DNA from: Streptomyces sp. NBC_00683
Lineage (GTDB): Bacteria > Actinomycetota > Actinomycetes > Streptomycetales > Streptomycetaceae
Assembly: GCF_036226745.1 (NCBI RefSeq)
Contig: NZ_CP109013.1
Location: 1,860,001 to 1,924,000 of the forward strand
DNA: 64,000 bases
Direction of reading: 5' to 3'
The translations under genes and the position numbers were made by a program. Position 1 is the stretch's first letter, and the number at the start of each line of letters is the position of its first letter. Positions 8,470 through 17,069 of this stretch are shown here, piece by piece. A model generated the notes under the pieces. That model did not search any database. It was not told the DNA's origin and was given only the letters and a program-made list of their open reading frames with translations.

Positions 8470-8499
8470 AACGTAGCCGGAACGGCGTAAGCCGGTCAA
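8470..8499 (-). promoter_or_regulatory. Promoter of leader peptide and ROK gene
   Basis: Minus strand TTGACC, an 18-nt spacer and TACGTT stand 7 nt before the ATG of the HVDL leader peptide. The spacing is the same as at the second leader peptide promoter (6862-6891), which also reads TTGACC-N18. Confidence 0.6.
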
Positions 8500-8667
8500 A
8501 CCACTGCCCGCATGCTGGGACACCTGTCCACGGACGTGTGTTGCGCGCGTATTGCGCCGCGTTGAACGGGTGTTGAGAGCGTGTGGCGGCACCGTTTCCG
8601 CGCTTGACACAGACCGGCCGAGGCTTGCCCGAACCCGGGCGTTTCCAGGAATTAACCTCTTGATGCC

Positions 8668-8696
8668 TTGTCACTCCCTGTCTACGCGCATAGCTT
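8668..8696 (+). promoter_or_regulatory. Probable nuclease promoter
   Basis: TTGTCA (8668-8673), 17 nt, TAGCTT (8691-8696). This gives a leader of roughly 27 nt containing a run of five G before the GTG start at 8730. Confidence 0.45.
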
Positions 8697-8729
8697 TTGC
8701 CACCTCACTACAACTTGGGGGCAGTTCCC

Positions 8730-11147
8730 GTGCACATAGCCAGACCCGGCTCCGCCCTGCTGGCCGGCGCCGTCGCCGTAACCCTCTCGGTGACCGCGCT
8801 GCCCGCCGCCTTCGCGGCCCCGTCCTCCACCGCCGTGATCTCCGAGGTGTACGGGGGCGGCGGCAACTCCGGTGCGACGCTCACCCGCGACTTCATCGAG
8901 CTGGCCAATGCCGGCTCGAGCCCGTTCGGACTGTCGGGCTTCAGCGTCCAGTACCTGCCGGGCACCCCGTCCGCCGGCTCGCTGTGGCAGGTCTCCGAGC
9001 TGTCCGGCGCCGTCGCGCCCGGTGGCCGCTACCTCGTCGCACAGGCCGCCGGCACCGGCGGCACGGTGGCCCTGCCTACCGCCGACGCCACCGGCACGGT
9101 CGCGATGTCCGCGGCGAGCGGCACCGTCGCGCTGGTCTCGGGCACGACACCGCTGACCTGCAAGACAGCCGCGGACTGCGCCGTCGACACCCGGATCGTG
9201 GACCTCGTCGGCTACGGCTCGGCGGTCGTCCGCGAGGGCACCGGCCCGGCGACGGGCACCTCGGCCACCGCCTCCGTGGCACGCGGTACGTCCCTCGCGG
9301 ACACCGACGACAACGCGGCGGACCTGGCCGCGGGCACCCCGACGCCGGTCAACGCGGCCGGCCAGACCTCGGGCGGATCAGGGCCGGGCGAGCCCGGCGG
9401 ACCGACCGAGCCCGGCACCGTACGGGTGCACGACATCCAGGGCACGACCCGTGTCTCCCCGCTCGTGGGCCAGGCGGTCACCGGTGTCCCCGGCGTCGTC
9501 ACCGGCGTACGGACCAGCGGTTCGCGCGGCTTCTGGATCCAGGACACCGCACCGGACGCCGACGCCCGTACGAGCGAGGGCCTGTTCGTGTACACCGGCT
9601 CCGCCGCCCCGGCCGTCGCCGTGGGCGACTCGGTGCTGGTCAGCGGCAAGGTGGCCGAGTACTACCCGTCCGCCACCACCCAGTCGCTCACCCAGCTCAC
9701 CGCCCCGAGCACCACGGTCCTGTCCTCGGGCAACGCCCTTCCGGCGCCCGTCGTCCTCGACGCGGCCTCGGTGCCCGACGCCTACGTACCGTCGGCGGGC
9801 GGCGGTTCGATCGACGCACTGGCCCTGGACCCGGCCACGTACGCCCTGGACCTGTACGAGTCGGTCGAGGGCGCCCGTGCCACGATCGCCGACACCCGGG
9901 TGACGGGGGCGACGACCGCGTACGACGAGGTCTGGGTGACGGTCAAGCCGGAGGAGAACCGCACCCGGCGCGGCGGCACGCTCTACGCCTCGTACGAGGA
10001 CCAGAACACCGGCCGCATCAAGGTGATGTCGCTGAACGCCGCGCAGCCGGTCCCGGTGGCGGACGTGGGCGACGAGCTCTCCGGCTCCACCACGGGCGTC
10101 ATCGACTACGCCTCGTTCGGCGGGTACAACCTCCAGGCCACCGAGCTCGGCACGCTCACCGACAACGGGCTGCGGCGCGAGGTGACACGGAAGCAGAAGC
10201 GCAAGGAGCTCGCCGTCGCCACGTACAACGTGGAGAACCTCGACGCGCTCGACGAGCAGACCAAGTTCGACACGCTCGCCGAGGGTGTCGCGGTCAGCCT
10301 CGCCTCCCCCGACATCGTCTCGCTGGAGGAGATCCAGGACGACAACGGCGCGGCGAACGACGGCACGGTCGGCTCCGACGCCACGCTGAAGCGGTTCACC
10401 GACGCGATCGTCGCCGCGGGCGGACCGCGGTACGCATGGCGTTACGTCGCACCCGAGGACGGCAAGGACGGCGGCGAGCCCGGCGGCAACATCCGCAACG
10501 TCTTCCTCTTCAACCCCCAGCGGGTCGACTTCGTGGACCGTGCGGGCGGCGACGCGACCACCGCCGTGACGGCCGTGAAGACCAAGAAGGGTGCCACGCT
10601 CTCCGTCTCGCCCGGCCGGATCAACCCGACGAGCGCCGCCTGGGACGACAGCCGCAAGCCCCTGGTGGGCGAGTTCCGCTTCCGCGGGAAGCCGGTCTTC
10701 GTCATCGGCAACCACTTCGCGTCCAAGGGCGGCGACCAGCCCCTGCACGGGCGGTACCAGGAGCCCGTGCGCAGCTCGGAGACGAAGCGGGTCCAGCAGG
10801 GGGCGGAGGTCAACACCTTCGTCCGCTCGCTGCTGACGGCGGACAGGTCGGCGCAGGTGATCACGCTCGGCGACCTGAACGACTTCGCGTTCTCGCCGAC
10901 GATGGACGCGCTGACCGGTGGCAAGGTGCTCAAGCCGCTGATCACGACGCTGCCGAGGAGCGAGCAGTACAGCTACGTGTACGACGGCAACTCGCAGACG
11001 CTGGACCACATTCTGACCAGCCCCGCGATCCGCCGCTTCGACTACGACGTGGTGCACATCAACGCGGAGTTCGCCGACCAGGCGAGCGACCACGACCCGC
11101 AGATCGTGCGGGTCGACGTGAGCGGCAACGGCGGCCACAAGCACTGA
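8730..11147 (+). CDS. Secreted nuclease: lamin-tail domain plus endonuclease/exonuclease/phosphatase
   Basis: 805 residues from GTG 8730, which follows a G-rich ribosome site; a TTG at 8697 is the alternative. A Sec signal peptide ends at LPAAFA|APSS. The lamin-tail/LTD domain (about 30-150, STAVISEVYGGGGNSGAT) is followed by a Gly/Pro linker, a nucleic-acid-binding OB-type region (about 230-430), and an EEP catalytic domain beginning ATYNVENLDA. That domain contains SLEEIQDDNG, IGNHFASKGGD, LGDLNDFAFSP and a final SDHDPQIV, the usual Asn/Glu, His, Asp-x-Asn and Asp-His metal and catalytic set. The architecture is that of ExeM/NucH-type extracellular DNases used for nutrient scavenging. It is monocistronic, with a perfect hairpin after it. 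Confidence 0.9.
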   Translation: MHIARPGSALLAGAVAVTLSVTALPAAFAAPSSTAVISEVYGGGGNSGATLTRDFIELANAGSSPFGLSGFSVQYLPGTPSAGSLWQVSELSGAVAPGGRYLVAQAAGTGGTVALPTADATGTVAMSAASGTVALVSGTTPLTCKTAADCAVDTRIVDLVGYGSAVVREGTGPATGTSATASVARGTSLADTDDNAADLAAGTPTPVNAAGQTSGGSGPGEPGGPTEPGTVRVHDIQGTTRVSPLVGQAVTGVPGVVTGVRTSGSRGFWIQDTAPDADARTSEGLFVYTGSAAPAVAVGDSVLVSGKVAEYYPSATTQSLTQLTAPSTTVLSSGNALPAPVVLDAASVPDAYVPSAGGGSIDALALDPATYALDLYESVEGARATIADTRVTGATTAYDEVWVTVKPEENRTRRGGTLYASYEDQNTGRIKVMSLNAAQPVPVADVGDELSGSTTGVIDYASFGGYNLQATELGTLTDNGLRREVTRKQKRKELAVATYNVENLDALDEQTKFDTLAEGVAVSLASPDIVSLEEIQDDNGAANDGTVGSDATLKRFTDAIVAAGGPRYAWRYVAPEDGKDGGEPGGNIRNVFLFNPQRVDFVDRAGGDATTAVTAVKTKKGATLSVSPGRINPTSAAWDDSRKPLVGEFRFRGKPVFVIGNHFASKGGDQPLHGRYQEPVRSSETKRVQQGAEVNTFVRSLLTADRSAQVITLGDLNDFAFSPTMDALTGGKVLKPLITTLPRSEQYSYVYDGNSQTLDHILTSPAIRRFDYDVVHINAEFADQASDHDPQIVRVDVSGNGGHKH

Positions 11148-11153
11148 CCGCCT

Positions 11154-11183
11154 CCGGGGACGGCCGGCACCGGCCGTCCCCGG
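11154..11183. terminator. Bidirectional terminator, nuclease / alpha/beta-hydrolase
   Basis: A perfect 14-bp inverted repeat CCGGGGACGGCCGG / CCGGCCGTCCCCGG with a 2-nt centre (likely a slightly shorter stem in RNA), between convergent genes. There is no T-tract, as is common in Streptomyces. Confidence 0.75.
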
Positions 11184-11204
11184 ATCCCGTTCGGCAGACC
11201 GCGT

Positions 11205-12140
11205 TCAGGCGTCCGCGCGGGTCGCTGCCTTGCCGCCCGGGACCGTGGCCTGGCGCGGAAGTGCGTGGGCGGCGGGCGGCGGATCCGGTGGCCCGTCCGC
11301 CGGTTCGTCGGTGAAGAAGCGGGTGACGAGTGCGGCGACCTCGTCGGAGCGTTCCAGGACCACCCAGTGGTCGGACTCCGGCAGGGTGAGGAAGCGGCTT
11401 CCCTCGATCGTCGCGGCGAACTCCCGCTGCCGCCGGGGCGAGGTCACCGTGTCGTGCTCCCCGGCGAAGACCAGGGCCGGTACGCCGGACAGTCCCCCGG
11501 AGAAGTCGGGCCGGTCCCCCAGCGCCCGGTGCAGCGAGTCCGCGGCGTGCGGCGAGTGGCTGAGTGCGTGCAGGAACGAGCGGCGTACGTAGCGCCTGGC
11601 GAGTTCCCTGCGGTGCACCGGACGGTCCGGGTCCAGGCACATGAGTCCGTCGGCGGCCAGCTCCGCGAAACCCTCCGCGTCACCTTCTGCCAGCCGCTCC
11701 GTGGCCCGGTGCCAGTAGCTCCGCTGGGCGGCGCCGATGTGCGCGGGAACGCCGCCGAGGACGAGCCGGGCGATGCGGCCGGGGTCGTGCCGCGCACAGC
11801 CGAAGGCGATGGCCGCGCCGTAGGAGAAGCCGAACAGGTTGACCCGGGGCGCGCCGATGTCGTCGATGATCCCGGTGACCGCGGCACGCAGGATGCCCGC
11901 GCAGTCGCCGGGCGGCAGCGGGTCCGCCGTACCCATGCCGGGCAGGTCCGCGGTGACCACATCGGCCACCGGGCCCAGGTGATCGTCCATCTGCGGCCAG
12001 CCGAACATGCCCTGCAGCGCGCCGCCGAGGACGAGTACGGGTTCGGTGCCCGGGCCGTGCGCCGGTTCGGCACGGGGCAGGATGCGGTAGCCGTACCGCA
12101 GCCCGTGGACGGACAGGGACCGGATGATCTCCTCGGGCAT
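11205..12140 (-). CDS. Alpha/beta-fold hydrolase
   Basis: 311 residues. The oxyanion/loop region is VLGGALQGMFGWPQM. The nucleophile elbow GFSYG holds Ser106, an acid lies in FAGEHDTVTSP, and the catalytic His lies in LPESDHWVVLE. The C-terminal 40 residues are Pro/Ala-rich. The start is 15 bp downstream of the ketosynthase stop, so the three genes (ACP, ketosynthase, hydrolase) form one operon. The hydrolase could be a thioesterase releasing the ACP-bound product; this is inferred from position only. Confidence 0.85.
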   Translation of the reverse strand: MPEEIIRSLSVHGLRYGYRILPRAEPAHGPGTEPVLVLGGALQGMFGWPQMDDHLGPVADVVTADLPGMGTADPLPPGDCAGILRAAVTGIIDDIGAPRVNLFGFSYGAAIAFGCARHDPGRIARLVLGGVPAHIGAAQRSYWHRATERLAEGDAEGFAELAADGLMCLDPDRPVHRRELARRYVRRSFLHALSHSPHAADSLHRALGDRPDFSGGLSGVPALVFAGEHDTVTSPRRQREFAATIEGSRFLTLPESDHWVVLERSDEVAALVTRFFTDEPADGPPDPPPAAHALPRQATVPGGKAATRADA

Positions 12141-12154
12141 GGTGCTCCTTCCCG

Positions 12155-13429
12155 TCAGGCCCTGGTGAGGACGAGCGCCGCGTTGTGACCGCCGAAACCG
12201 AGCGAGGTCTTGACCGCGCAGTCGAACGCGCCCCGCCTGGCCTCCTTGCTCACCACGTCGAGGGGGATCGCGGGGTCGGGTGCGTCGAGATTGGCCGTCG
12301 GCGGTACGAGCTGGTGCTGGAGCGCCAGGACGGTCAGCGCGGTCTCGATGCCGCCCGCGGCTCCCAGGGTGTGACCGGTCATCGCCTTGGTGGACGTGAC
12401 CAGGGGGTGCTCGCCGAGGACCCGGCGCAGCATGGTCGCCTCGATGAGGTCGTTGGCGACGGTCGAGGTGCCGTGGGCGTTGGCGTGGCCGATGTCGGAG
12501 GCGTCGAGGCCCGCGTCGGCCAGGGCGGTGCGCAGCGCCCGTTCGATGCCGAGGCCGTCCGGGTCCGGGGCGACGGCGGAGTGTGCGTCGCTCGATGCCC
12601 CGTAGCCGGCCACGCGGGCGCGGACCGTGGCCCCGCGGGCCCGTGCGTGCTCGGGGCGTTCCAGCACGAGGAGCCCCGCACCCTCGCCGACGACGAAGCC
12701 GTCGCGGTGGGTGTCGAAGGGCCGGCAGGCCGCCTGAGGGTCGTCGCGGCGGGTGGAGACGGCCCGCATCTGGCAGGCGCTGGCGATGAGCAGCCGGGAG
12801 CAGACCGATTCGGCGCCGCCCGCGACGACGATGTCGCAGGCCCCGGTGCGGAGCATCTGATGGGCGGTGCCGATGGCGACGGTGCCGGAGGAGCAGGCGG
12901 TGGAGACCGCCTGGCTGGGGCCGTGGACGCCCAGGTCCATGGCGACGCTGCTGGCGGCGCCGTTGACGACGGACAGCGGGGCGAGCTTCGGGGAGACACG
13001 TCGCGCGCCGCGCTCGGTGAGGGTCGTGTGCTGCTCGTCGTAGAAGGGAAGCCCGCCGTGCGCCGAGCCGATGACGACGGCGACCCGGCCGCTGTCCCAG
13101 ACCGCCGGGTCGAGACCGGCGTCGGCGACCGCCTCGCGTGCGGCGATCACGGCGAGCTGCGAGAAGCGGTCCATCAGCCGCTGGGCGGCGACGCCGAGGA
13201 CGGCCCTCGTGTCGAGGTCCGTGATCGAGTACATGAAGTCGCAGGGCAGACCGGCCAGTTCGGGCCGGTGCATGACCGAGGGGGCGACGCTTGTGTCGCA
13301 CACCCCGCGCCATGCCGCCTCGACCCCGACACCGGCGGCGGTCACCAGACCGATCCCGGTGACAGCGGCACTGAACGGCTCGGTCCCCGGACGGGCGGAC
13401 GTGCGGGCGAACGGCCGCCGGGCCGTCAC
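12155..13429 (-). CDS. Beta-ketoacyl-ACP synthase (KAS II / PKS KS type)
   Basis: 424 residues, thiolase fold. The catalytic triad is intact: Cys179 in STACSSG, His319 in HANAHGTST and His353 in AMTGHTLGAAG. It should therefore perform decarboxylative condensation, unlike a chain-length-factor subunit that lacks the Cys. The GTG start overlaps the ACP stop (GTGA). It is not the housekeeping FabF: it sits without fabD or fabH beside a single ACP and a hydrolase. A short polyketide or fatty-acid-like product is likely, but its nature cannot be stated. Confidence 0.88.
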   Translation of the reverse strand: MTARRPFARTSARPGTEPFSAAVTGIGLVTAAGVGVEAAWRGVCDTSVAPSVMHRPELAGLPCDFMYSITDLDTRAVLGVAAQRLMDRFSQLAVIAAREAVADAGLDPAVWDSGRVAVVIGSAHGGLPFYDEQHTTLTERGARRVSPKLAPLSVVNGAASSVAMDLGVHGPSQAVSTACSSGTVAIGTAHQMLRTGACDIVVAGGAESVCSRLLIASACQMRAVSTRRDDPQAACRPFDTHRDGFVVGEGAGLLVLERPEHARARGATVRARVAGYGASSDAHSAVAPDPDGLGIERALRTALADAGLDASDIGHANAHGTSTVANDLIEATMLRRVLGEHPLVTSTKAMTGHTLGAAGGIETALTVLALQHQLVPPTANLDAPDPAIPLDVVSKEARRGAFDCAVKTSLGFGGHNAALVLTRA

Positions 13430-13659
13430 GCGCCGGCCTTGCTGCACACTGCCGCGACCAGTTGGCCCACGGTGTCGCGCGACGAGAGGACGACATCCTC
13501 GAGGTCGATGTCCATACGGTCCTCGATGAGGAGCCGGAGTTCCTCCAGGGCGAGCGAGTCCAGGCGCAGTTGACGGAGGGGCACCTCCGGCCGGATGGCC
13601 AGGGGATCCGCTCCGAATGTGGTGACGAGCAAGGCGCTGATCTCTTCCGAGGTGCTCAT
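13426..13659 (-). CDS. Acyl carrier protein
   Basis: 77 residues with the phosphopantetheine attachment Ser35 in LRLDSLALEEL. The helix-II sequence is rich in acidic residues (EDRMDIDLEDVV), as expected for docking to a ketosynthase. ATG 13659 is chosen; upstream open frame is low-complexity Pro/Arg sequence. It is first in the three-gene unit and is translationally coupled to the ketosynthase. Confidence 0.85.
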   Translation of the reverse strand: MSTSEEISALLVTTFGADPLAIRPEVPLRQLRLDSLALEELRLLIEDRMDIDLEDVVLSSRDTVGQLVAAVCSKAGA

Positions 13660-13887
13660 GGGGACGCTCCTCCGCTCTCGTACGCGGTGACGCCGGCCGC
13701 GTGGGGGTGGGACGGCCATCGGGGACGCCGGCTGCTCCGGAGGCACCCTTTATACGCCTTCGCGGCCGGGATTCCGGCCCCCGTTCCCCCGTGAGGAGGG
13801 GGGACGACCAGGTGTGCGAATCCGACGTGCCGCGGGGAGGGGTGACACGATGGGTGCACACAGGGGCAACGAGAGGGAGAAGCGGTC

Positions 13888-14331
13888 ATGGCGGCGGAGC
13901 AGCACGACGGTCCGGTACAGCTCAGCCCGACGAACTGGGTTGCGAAGCAGGCCGAGTTGTACGAGTCGTCCGGCGGGACCAAGGGCACCACCCAGCTCGG
14001 CGTCCCGTGCCTGCTGCTGGACTGCGTGGGCCGGCGCAGCGGGGCGGTACGGCGCACGGTCCTGATGTACGGCCGCGACGGCGACGACTACCTGATCGTG
14101 GGGTCGAACGGCGGCTCGGACAGCCATCCGCTCTGGTACCTGAACCTGCTGTCCGAACACGCCGTCGACATCCGGGTCGGCACGGAGCGCTTCCCGGCGC
14201 TCGCCGAGACCCTCACGCCCGAGGAGAAGGCCCGGGTGTGGCCGCATCTGGTGGAGGTCTTCCCCCGGTACGCGCAGTACCAGCAGGGCACCGGCCGCGA
14301 CATCCCCGTGGTACGGCTCCGGCGCCGCTGA
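13888..14331 (+). CDS. Deazaflavin (F420)-dependent nitroreductase-family protein
   Basis: 147 residues of the DDN/F420H(2)-dependent quinone reductase family. LLLDCVGRRSGAVRRTVLMY followed by YLIVGSNGGSDSHPLWYLNL and a closing YAQYQQGTGRDIPVVRL are diagnostic of its cofactor pocket. Related proteins reduce quinones or nitro compounds with F420H2 or bind heme. It is divergent from the ACP operon across about 230 bp, where I see no clear operator. Confidence 0.85.
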   Translation: MAAEQHDGPVQLSPTNWVAKQAELYESSGGTKGTTQLGVPCLLLDCVGRRSGAVRRTVLMYGRDGDDYLIVGSNGGSDSHPLWYLNLLSEHAVDIRVGTERFPALAETLTPEEKARVWPHLVEVFPRYAQYQQGTGRDIPVVRLRRR

Positions 14332-14421
14332 CCTGCCCGGACGGTCCGGCAGGGCAGCCCGGCCGAGCCTGCCCCCAACGGGGCTCCCTGCAGGGCTTCC
14401 TGATGCGTAAACTCCGCGATC

Positions 14422-15153
14422 ATGACCTTCGAAACGGTTCAGTCCGACCCGTCCGCCCTCGACGGACCCGCACTCTTCCCGACCATGTCCACCATGCGCG
14501 CCATGCGCCGCCTCAAGCCGGACGCCGTGCCGGACGAGACGATCGAGAAGCTCATACAGGCCGCCGTCTGGGGACCCAGCGGCGGCAACATGCAGTGTTA
14601 CGAGTACGTCGTCGTCACCGACCGCGAGGTGATGGCCCGCCTGGCCCCGCTGTGGAAGCGCTGCGTCGACGCGTATCTGGCGACCACGGGCAAGTACGCG
14701 CCGAAGGGCATGGACGACGCGGCGTACGGCCGGATGGTGGCGGCCATCGAGTACCAGCGCGACCACTTCGCGGACACACCGGCGCTGATCATCCCCTGCT
14801 ACCGGTTCCCGGAGCCGCAGTTCGACGACGAGGGCCTGCAGGTCTACGCCGAGTCGCTCGGCCCGGCGGGGCTTGCGCACATGACGGACACGCAGACGCG
14901 CTTCCAGGCACTCGCCGAGGGTTCCTGCGTCTATCCCGGCGTCCAGAACATCCTGCTCGCCGCACGGGCCCTGGGGCTCGCCGCCAACCTGACCATCTGG
15001 CACCTGATGCTGGAGCAGGAGTGGAAGGAGGCGCTCGGGATCCCCGAGGACATGGAGACCTTCGCCGCCATTCCCGTCGGGTGGCCGCAGGGCAACTTCG
15101 GGCCCGTCCGGCGCCGTCCGGTGGCGGACGTCATCCACCGGGACCGCTGGTAG
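14422..15153 (+). CDS. Nitroreductase-family protein (FMN)
   Basis: 243 residues. RAMRRLKPDAVPDETIEKLIQAA and WGPSGGNMQCYEYVVV form the FMN-binding N-terminus, and LAARALGLAANLTIWHLM the C-terminal helix region. These enzymes carry out NAD(P)H-dependent reduction of nitro groups or enones. A TAAACT element 9 nt before the ATG suggests very short or no leader, but I see no convincing -35. The two adjacent reductases may act together, though they are not overlapping. Confidence 0.82.
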   Translation: MTFETVQSDPSALDGPALFPTMSTMRAMRRLKPDAVPDETIEKLIQAAVWGPSGGNMQCYEYVVVTDREVMARLAPLWKRCVDAYLATTGKYAPKGMDDAAYGRMVAAIEYQRDHFADTPALIIPCYRFPEPQFDDEGLQVYAESLGPAGLAHMTDTQTRFQALAEGSCVYPGVQNILLAARALGLAANLTIWHLMLEQEWKEALGIPEDMETFAAIPVGWPQGNFGPVRRRPVADVIHRDRW

Positions 15154-15344
15154 CAGCACGGGGCTCCGGCGCCCCCGACGGGGGTGCCGGAATCACCCCA
15201 ACTCCATTGGAGTGAAAGGGATTTGACCACGCTCGCGCCGCGTTGGCATGTCCTGACCCGGTCGATAGCCTGTGCGGGCTCGCGCCCTCGGCCCACCCCA
15301 CCCGGGCCCGGGGGTCCGTCCTCCCCCACAGACCAGGAGCAGGT

Positions 15345-16889
15345 ATGCCCAGAAGCCCCGCCGGCCACACCCGGGGTCGCGCAGCTGTTCTGGCGGCTCT
15401 CACCGTCATTGCCGTCGTCGCCGCCGGCCACCCGGCCCCCGCGGCAGCCGCGCCGGATCCCATGAACCAGGCCTTCACCCGGGCAGCCGAGAAGTTCGGC
15501 GTACCGCGCGATCTGCTCGCCGCCGTGGGCTACGGCGAAACCCACCTGGACGGGCACGACGGACGCCCGAGCCAGGCGGGCGGCTACGGCGTGATGCACC
15601 TCATCAGCAACCCCACGAACCGCTCCCTGGAGAAGGCCTCCGCCCTGACCGGCGAATCCGCGGCCGACCTGCGCCAGGACACCGAGACCAACATCCTGGG
15701 CGGCGCGGCCCTCCTGCGGAGCCACGCCGACGCACTCGGCCTGGACAGCGCCGAGCGTCGAGACATCGATGCCTGGTACCCGGCCGTCGCCCGCTACAGC
15801 GGGGCCAAGGGAGGCGTGTCCGCGCTCTACGCGGACAACGTCTACACCTTCCTCGCGCAGGGGCTGCGGGCGACGGTTCCCGGTGGCGAACGGATCTCGG
15901 TCACCTCCCGTCCGGTCGCCCCGCAGAAGGGCGCCCTGGCCGCGGTCGGCGTGACCGCCCAGAGCCCCGACTACCCCTCGGCGCTGTGGGTCCCCGCCAA
16001 TGCCGCCAACTACGCGGTCAACCGGACGGCGGCCATCGACAAGGTCGTCATCCACGTCACGCAGGGCTCGTACGCCGGCACGATCAGCTGGTTCCAGAAC
16101 CCCGATTCGCAGGTCAGCGCCCACTACGTGGTCCGTTCCTCCGACGGTCAGATCACCCAGATGGTGCGCGACAAGGACACCGGCTGGCACGCCAAGACTG
16201 CCAACGCCTCGTCGCTCGGCATCGAGCACGAGGGCTTCATCGACGACGCGTCGTGGTTCACGGACTCGATGTACCGCTCCTCGGCGGCGCTGACCGCCTA
16301 CCTGTGCAACCGGTACGGGATCCCGAAGGACCGGGCCCACATCATCGGGCACAGCGAGGCACCCGGGAACGACCACACCGACCCGGGCGTCAACTGGAAC
16401 TGGACCTACTACATGCAGCTGGTCGGGGGCGGCGGGGGCAGCAGCAGCGTCGGGCTGGACTTCACCTCGTACGCGACCCAACGGTCGGGCTCGACGGGTC
16501 CCCAGGTGAAGGCGATCCAGCACCTGCTCAACAAGCAGGGGTACAGCGCGGGTGCCGAGGACAGCATCTTCGGACAGACCACGCAGAACGCCGTCAAGGC
16601 GTTCCAGACGGCCCGCAAGCTGTCCGCCGACGGAACTGTGGACCCGAAGACGTGGACCGCGCTGCTGTCGGCCGGGACCACACCGACGCTCACCAAGGGT
16701 GCGAACGGCGATGACGTGAAGCGGGTGCAGCGGGCGCTGACCGCGGCGCTCGGTTCGACGGTCGCCACAGACGGAAGCTTCGGCACGGCGACCGACACGG
16801 CCGTGCGTCTGTACCAGGACGGCCGGGGTCTGGACGTGGACGGCAGCGTGGGACCCGACACATGGAAGGCACTGCAGGCCGGGCTCTGA
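15345..16889 (+). CDS. Secreted N-acetylmuramoyl-L-alanine amidase with SLT-like and peptidoglycan-binding domains
   Basis: 514 residues. The signal peptide ends near PAPAAAAPDP. An N-terminal lytic-transglycosylase-like domain (about 38-150) has its Glu in VGYGETHLDG. An Amidase_2 domain (about 215-350) has VIHVTQGSYAGTISWF, SAHYVV and GHSEAPGNDHTDPG; the zinc-binding His residues are visible in VIHVT and DHTDPG. Two peptidoglycan-binding repeats follow (about 378-438 and 450-512), each with LQ/VQ...G...DG.FG..T..AV..FQ spacing. Expected role: remodelling or lysis of cell walls outside the cell. The combination of two hydrolase folds in one chain is noteworthy. ATG 15345 follows GGAGCAGGT. 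Confidence 0.88.
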   Translation: MPRSPAGHTRGRAAVLAALTVIAVVAAGHPAPAAAAPDPMNQAFTRAAEKFGVPRDLLAAVGYGETHLDGHDGRPSQAGGYGVMHLISNPTNRSLEKASALTGESAADLRQDTETNILGGAALLRSHADALGLDSAERRDIDAWYPAVARYSGAKGGVSALYADNVYTFLAQGLRATVPGGERISVTSRPVAPQKGALAAVGVTAQSPDYPSALWVPANAANYAVNRTAAIDKVVIHVTQGSYAGTISWFQNPDSQVSAHYVVRSSDGQITQMVRDKDTGWHAKTANASSLGIEHEGFIDDASWFTDSMYRSSAALTAYLCNRYGIPKDRAHIIGHSEAPGNDHTDPGVNWNWTYYMQLVGGGGGSSSVGLDFTSYATQRSGSTGPQVKAIQHLLNKQGYSAGAEDSIFGQTTQNAVKAFQTARKLSADGTVDPKTWTALLSAGTTPTLTKGANGDDVKRVQRALTAALGSTVATDGSFGTATDTAVRLYQDGRGLDVDGSVGPDTWKALQAGL

Positions 16890-16919
16890 TTCCCCGGTTC
16901 CCCGTCACCAAAGCTTTGC

Positions 16920-16954
16920 GGGCGGGCCCGTGCGCGGTGCGCACGGGCCCGCCC
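16920..16954 (+). terminator. Terminator of the amidase gene
   Basis: A perfect 16-bp stem GGGCGGGCCCGTGCGC / GCGCACGGGCCCGCCC with a 3-nt loop, 30 nt after the stop. Confidence 0.75.
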
Positions 16955-16960
16955 GTCCCT

Positions 16961-16994
16961 TTGAGTACCGGGTCCCCTTGAGTACCGGTACTCA
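16961..16994. promoter_or_regulatory. Palindromic operator candidate TGAGTACCGGTACTCA
   Basis: A perfect 16-bp palindrome (16979-16994) with an additional half-site TGAGTACCGG at 16962. It lies 75 bp before the membrane/coiled-coil gene at 17070, and probably binds a dimeric regulator of that gene. Confidence 0.45.
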
Positions 16995-17069
16995 TGCCCG
17001 GACCCGGCTCCCCCGGGACGATGACGGGAGAGCGGGCGGACGGACGCGCGGCTCGGTCGGGGGGACGGC

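Larger units (their letters stand above)
8187..8729. other. Divergent intergenic region, ROK gene / nuclease
   Basis: 543 bp without a large gene. It holds the HVDL leader peptide and its promoter on the minus strand, about 195 nt of GC-rich leader RNA before the ROK start with potential hairpins (for example GCCCCG...CGGGGC), and the nuclease promoter at the right end. I see nothing else between 8500 and 8660. Confidence 0.6.

Noticed and set aside
8441..8674. 77-codon minus-strand frame upstream of the leader peptide
   Set aside because: It overlaps the leader-peptide promoter in a different frame and shows no motif.
8552..11314. A 920-codon open frame over the nuclease gene on the plus strand
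   Set aside because: It is Arg/His-rich with no domain; it is the shadow of the nuclease in another frame, usual in GC-rich DNA.
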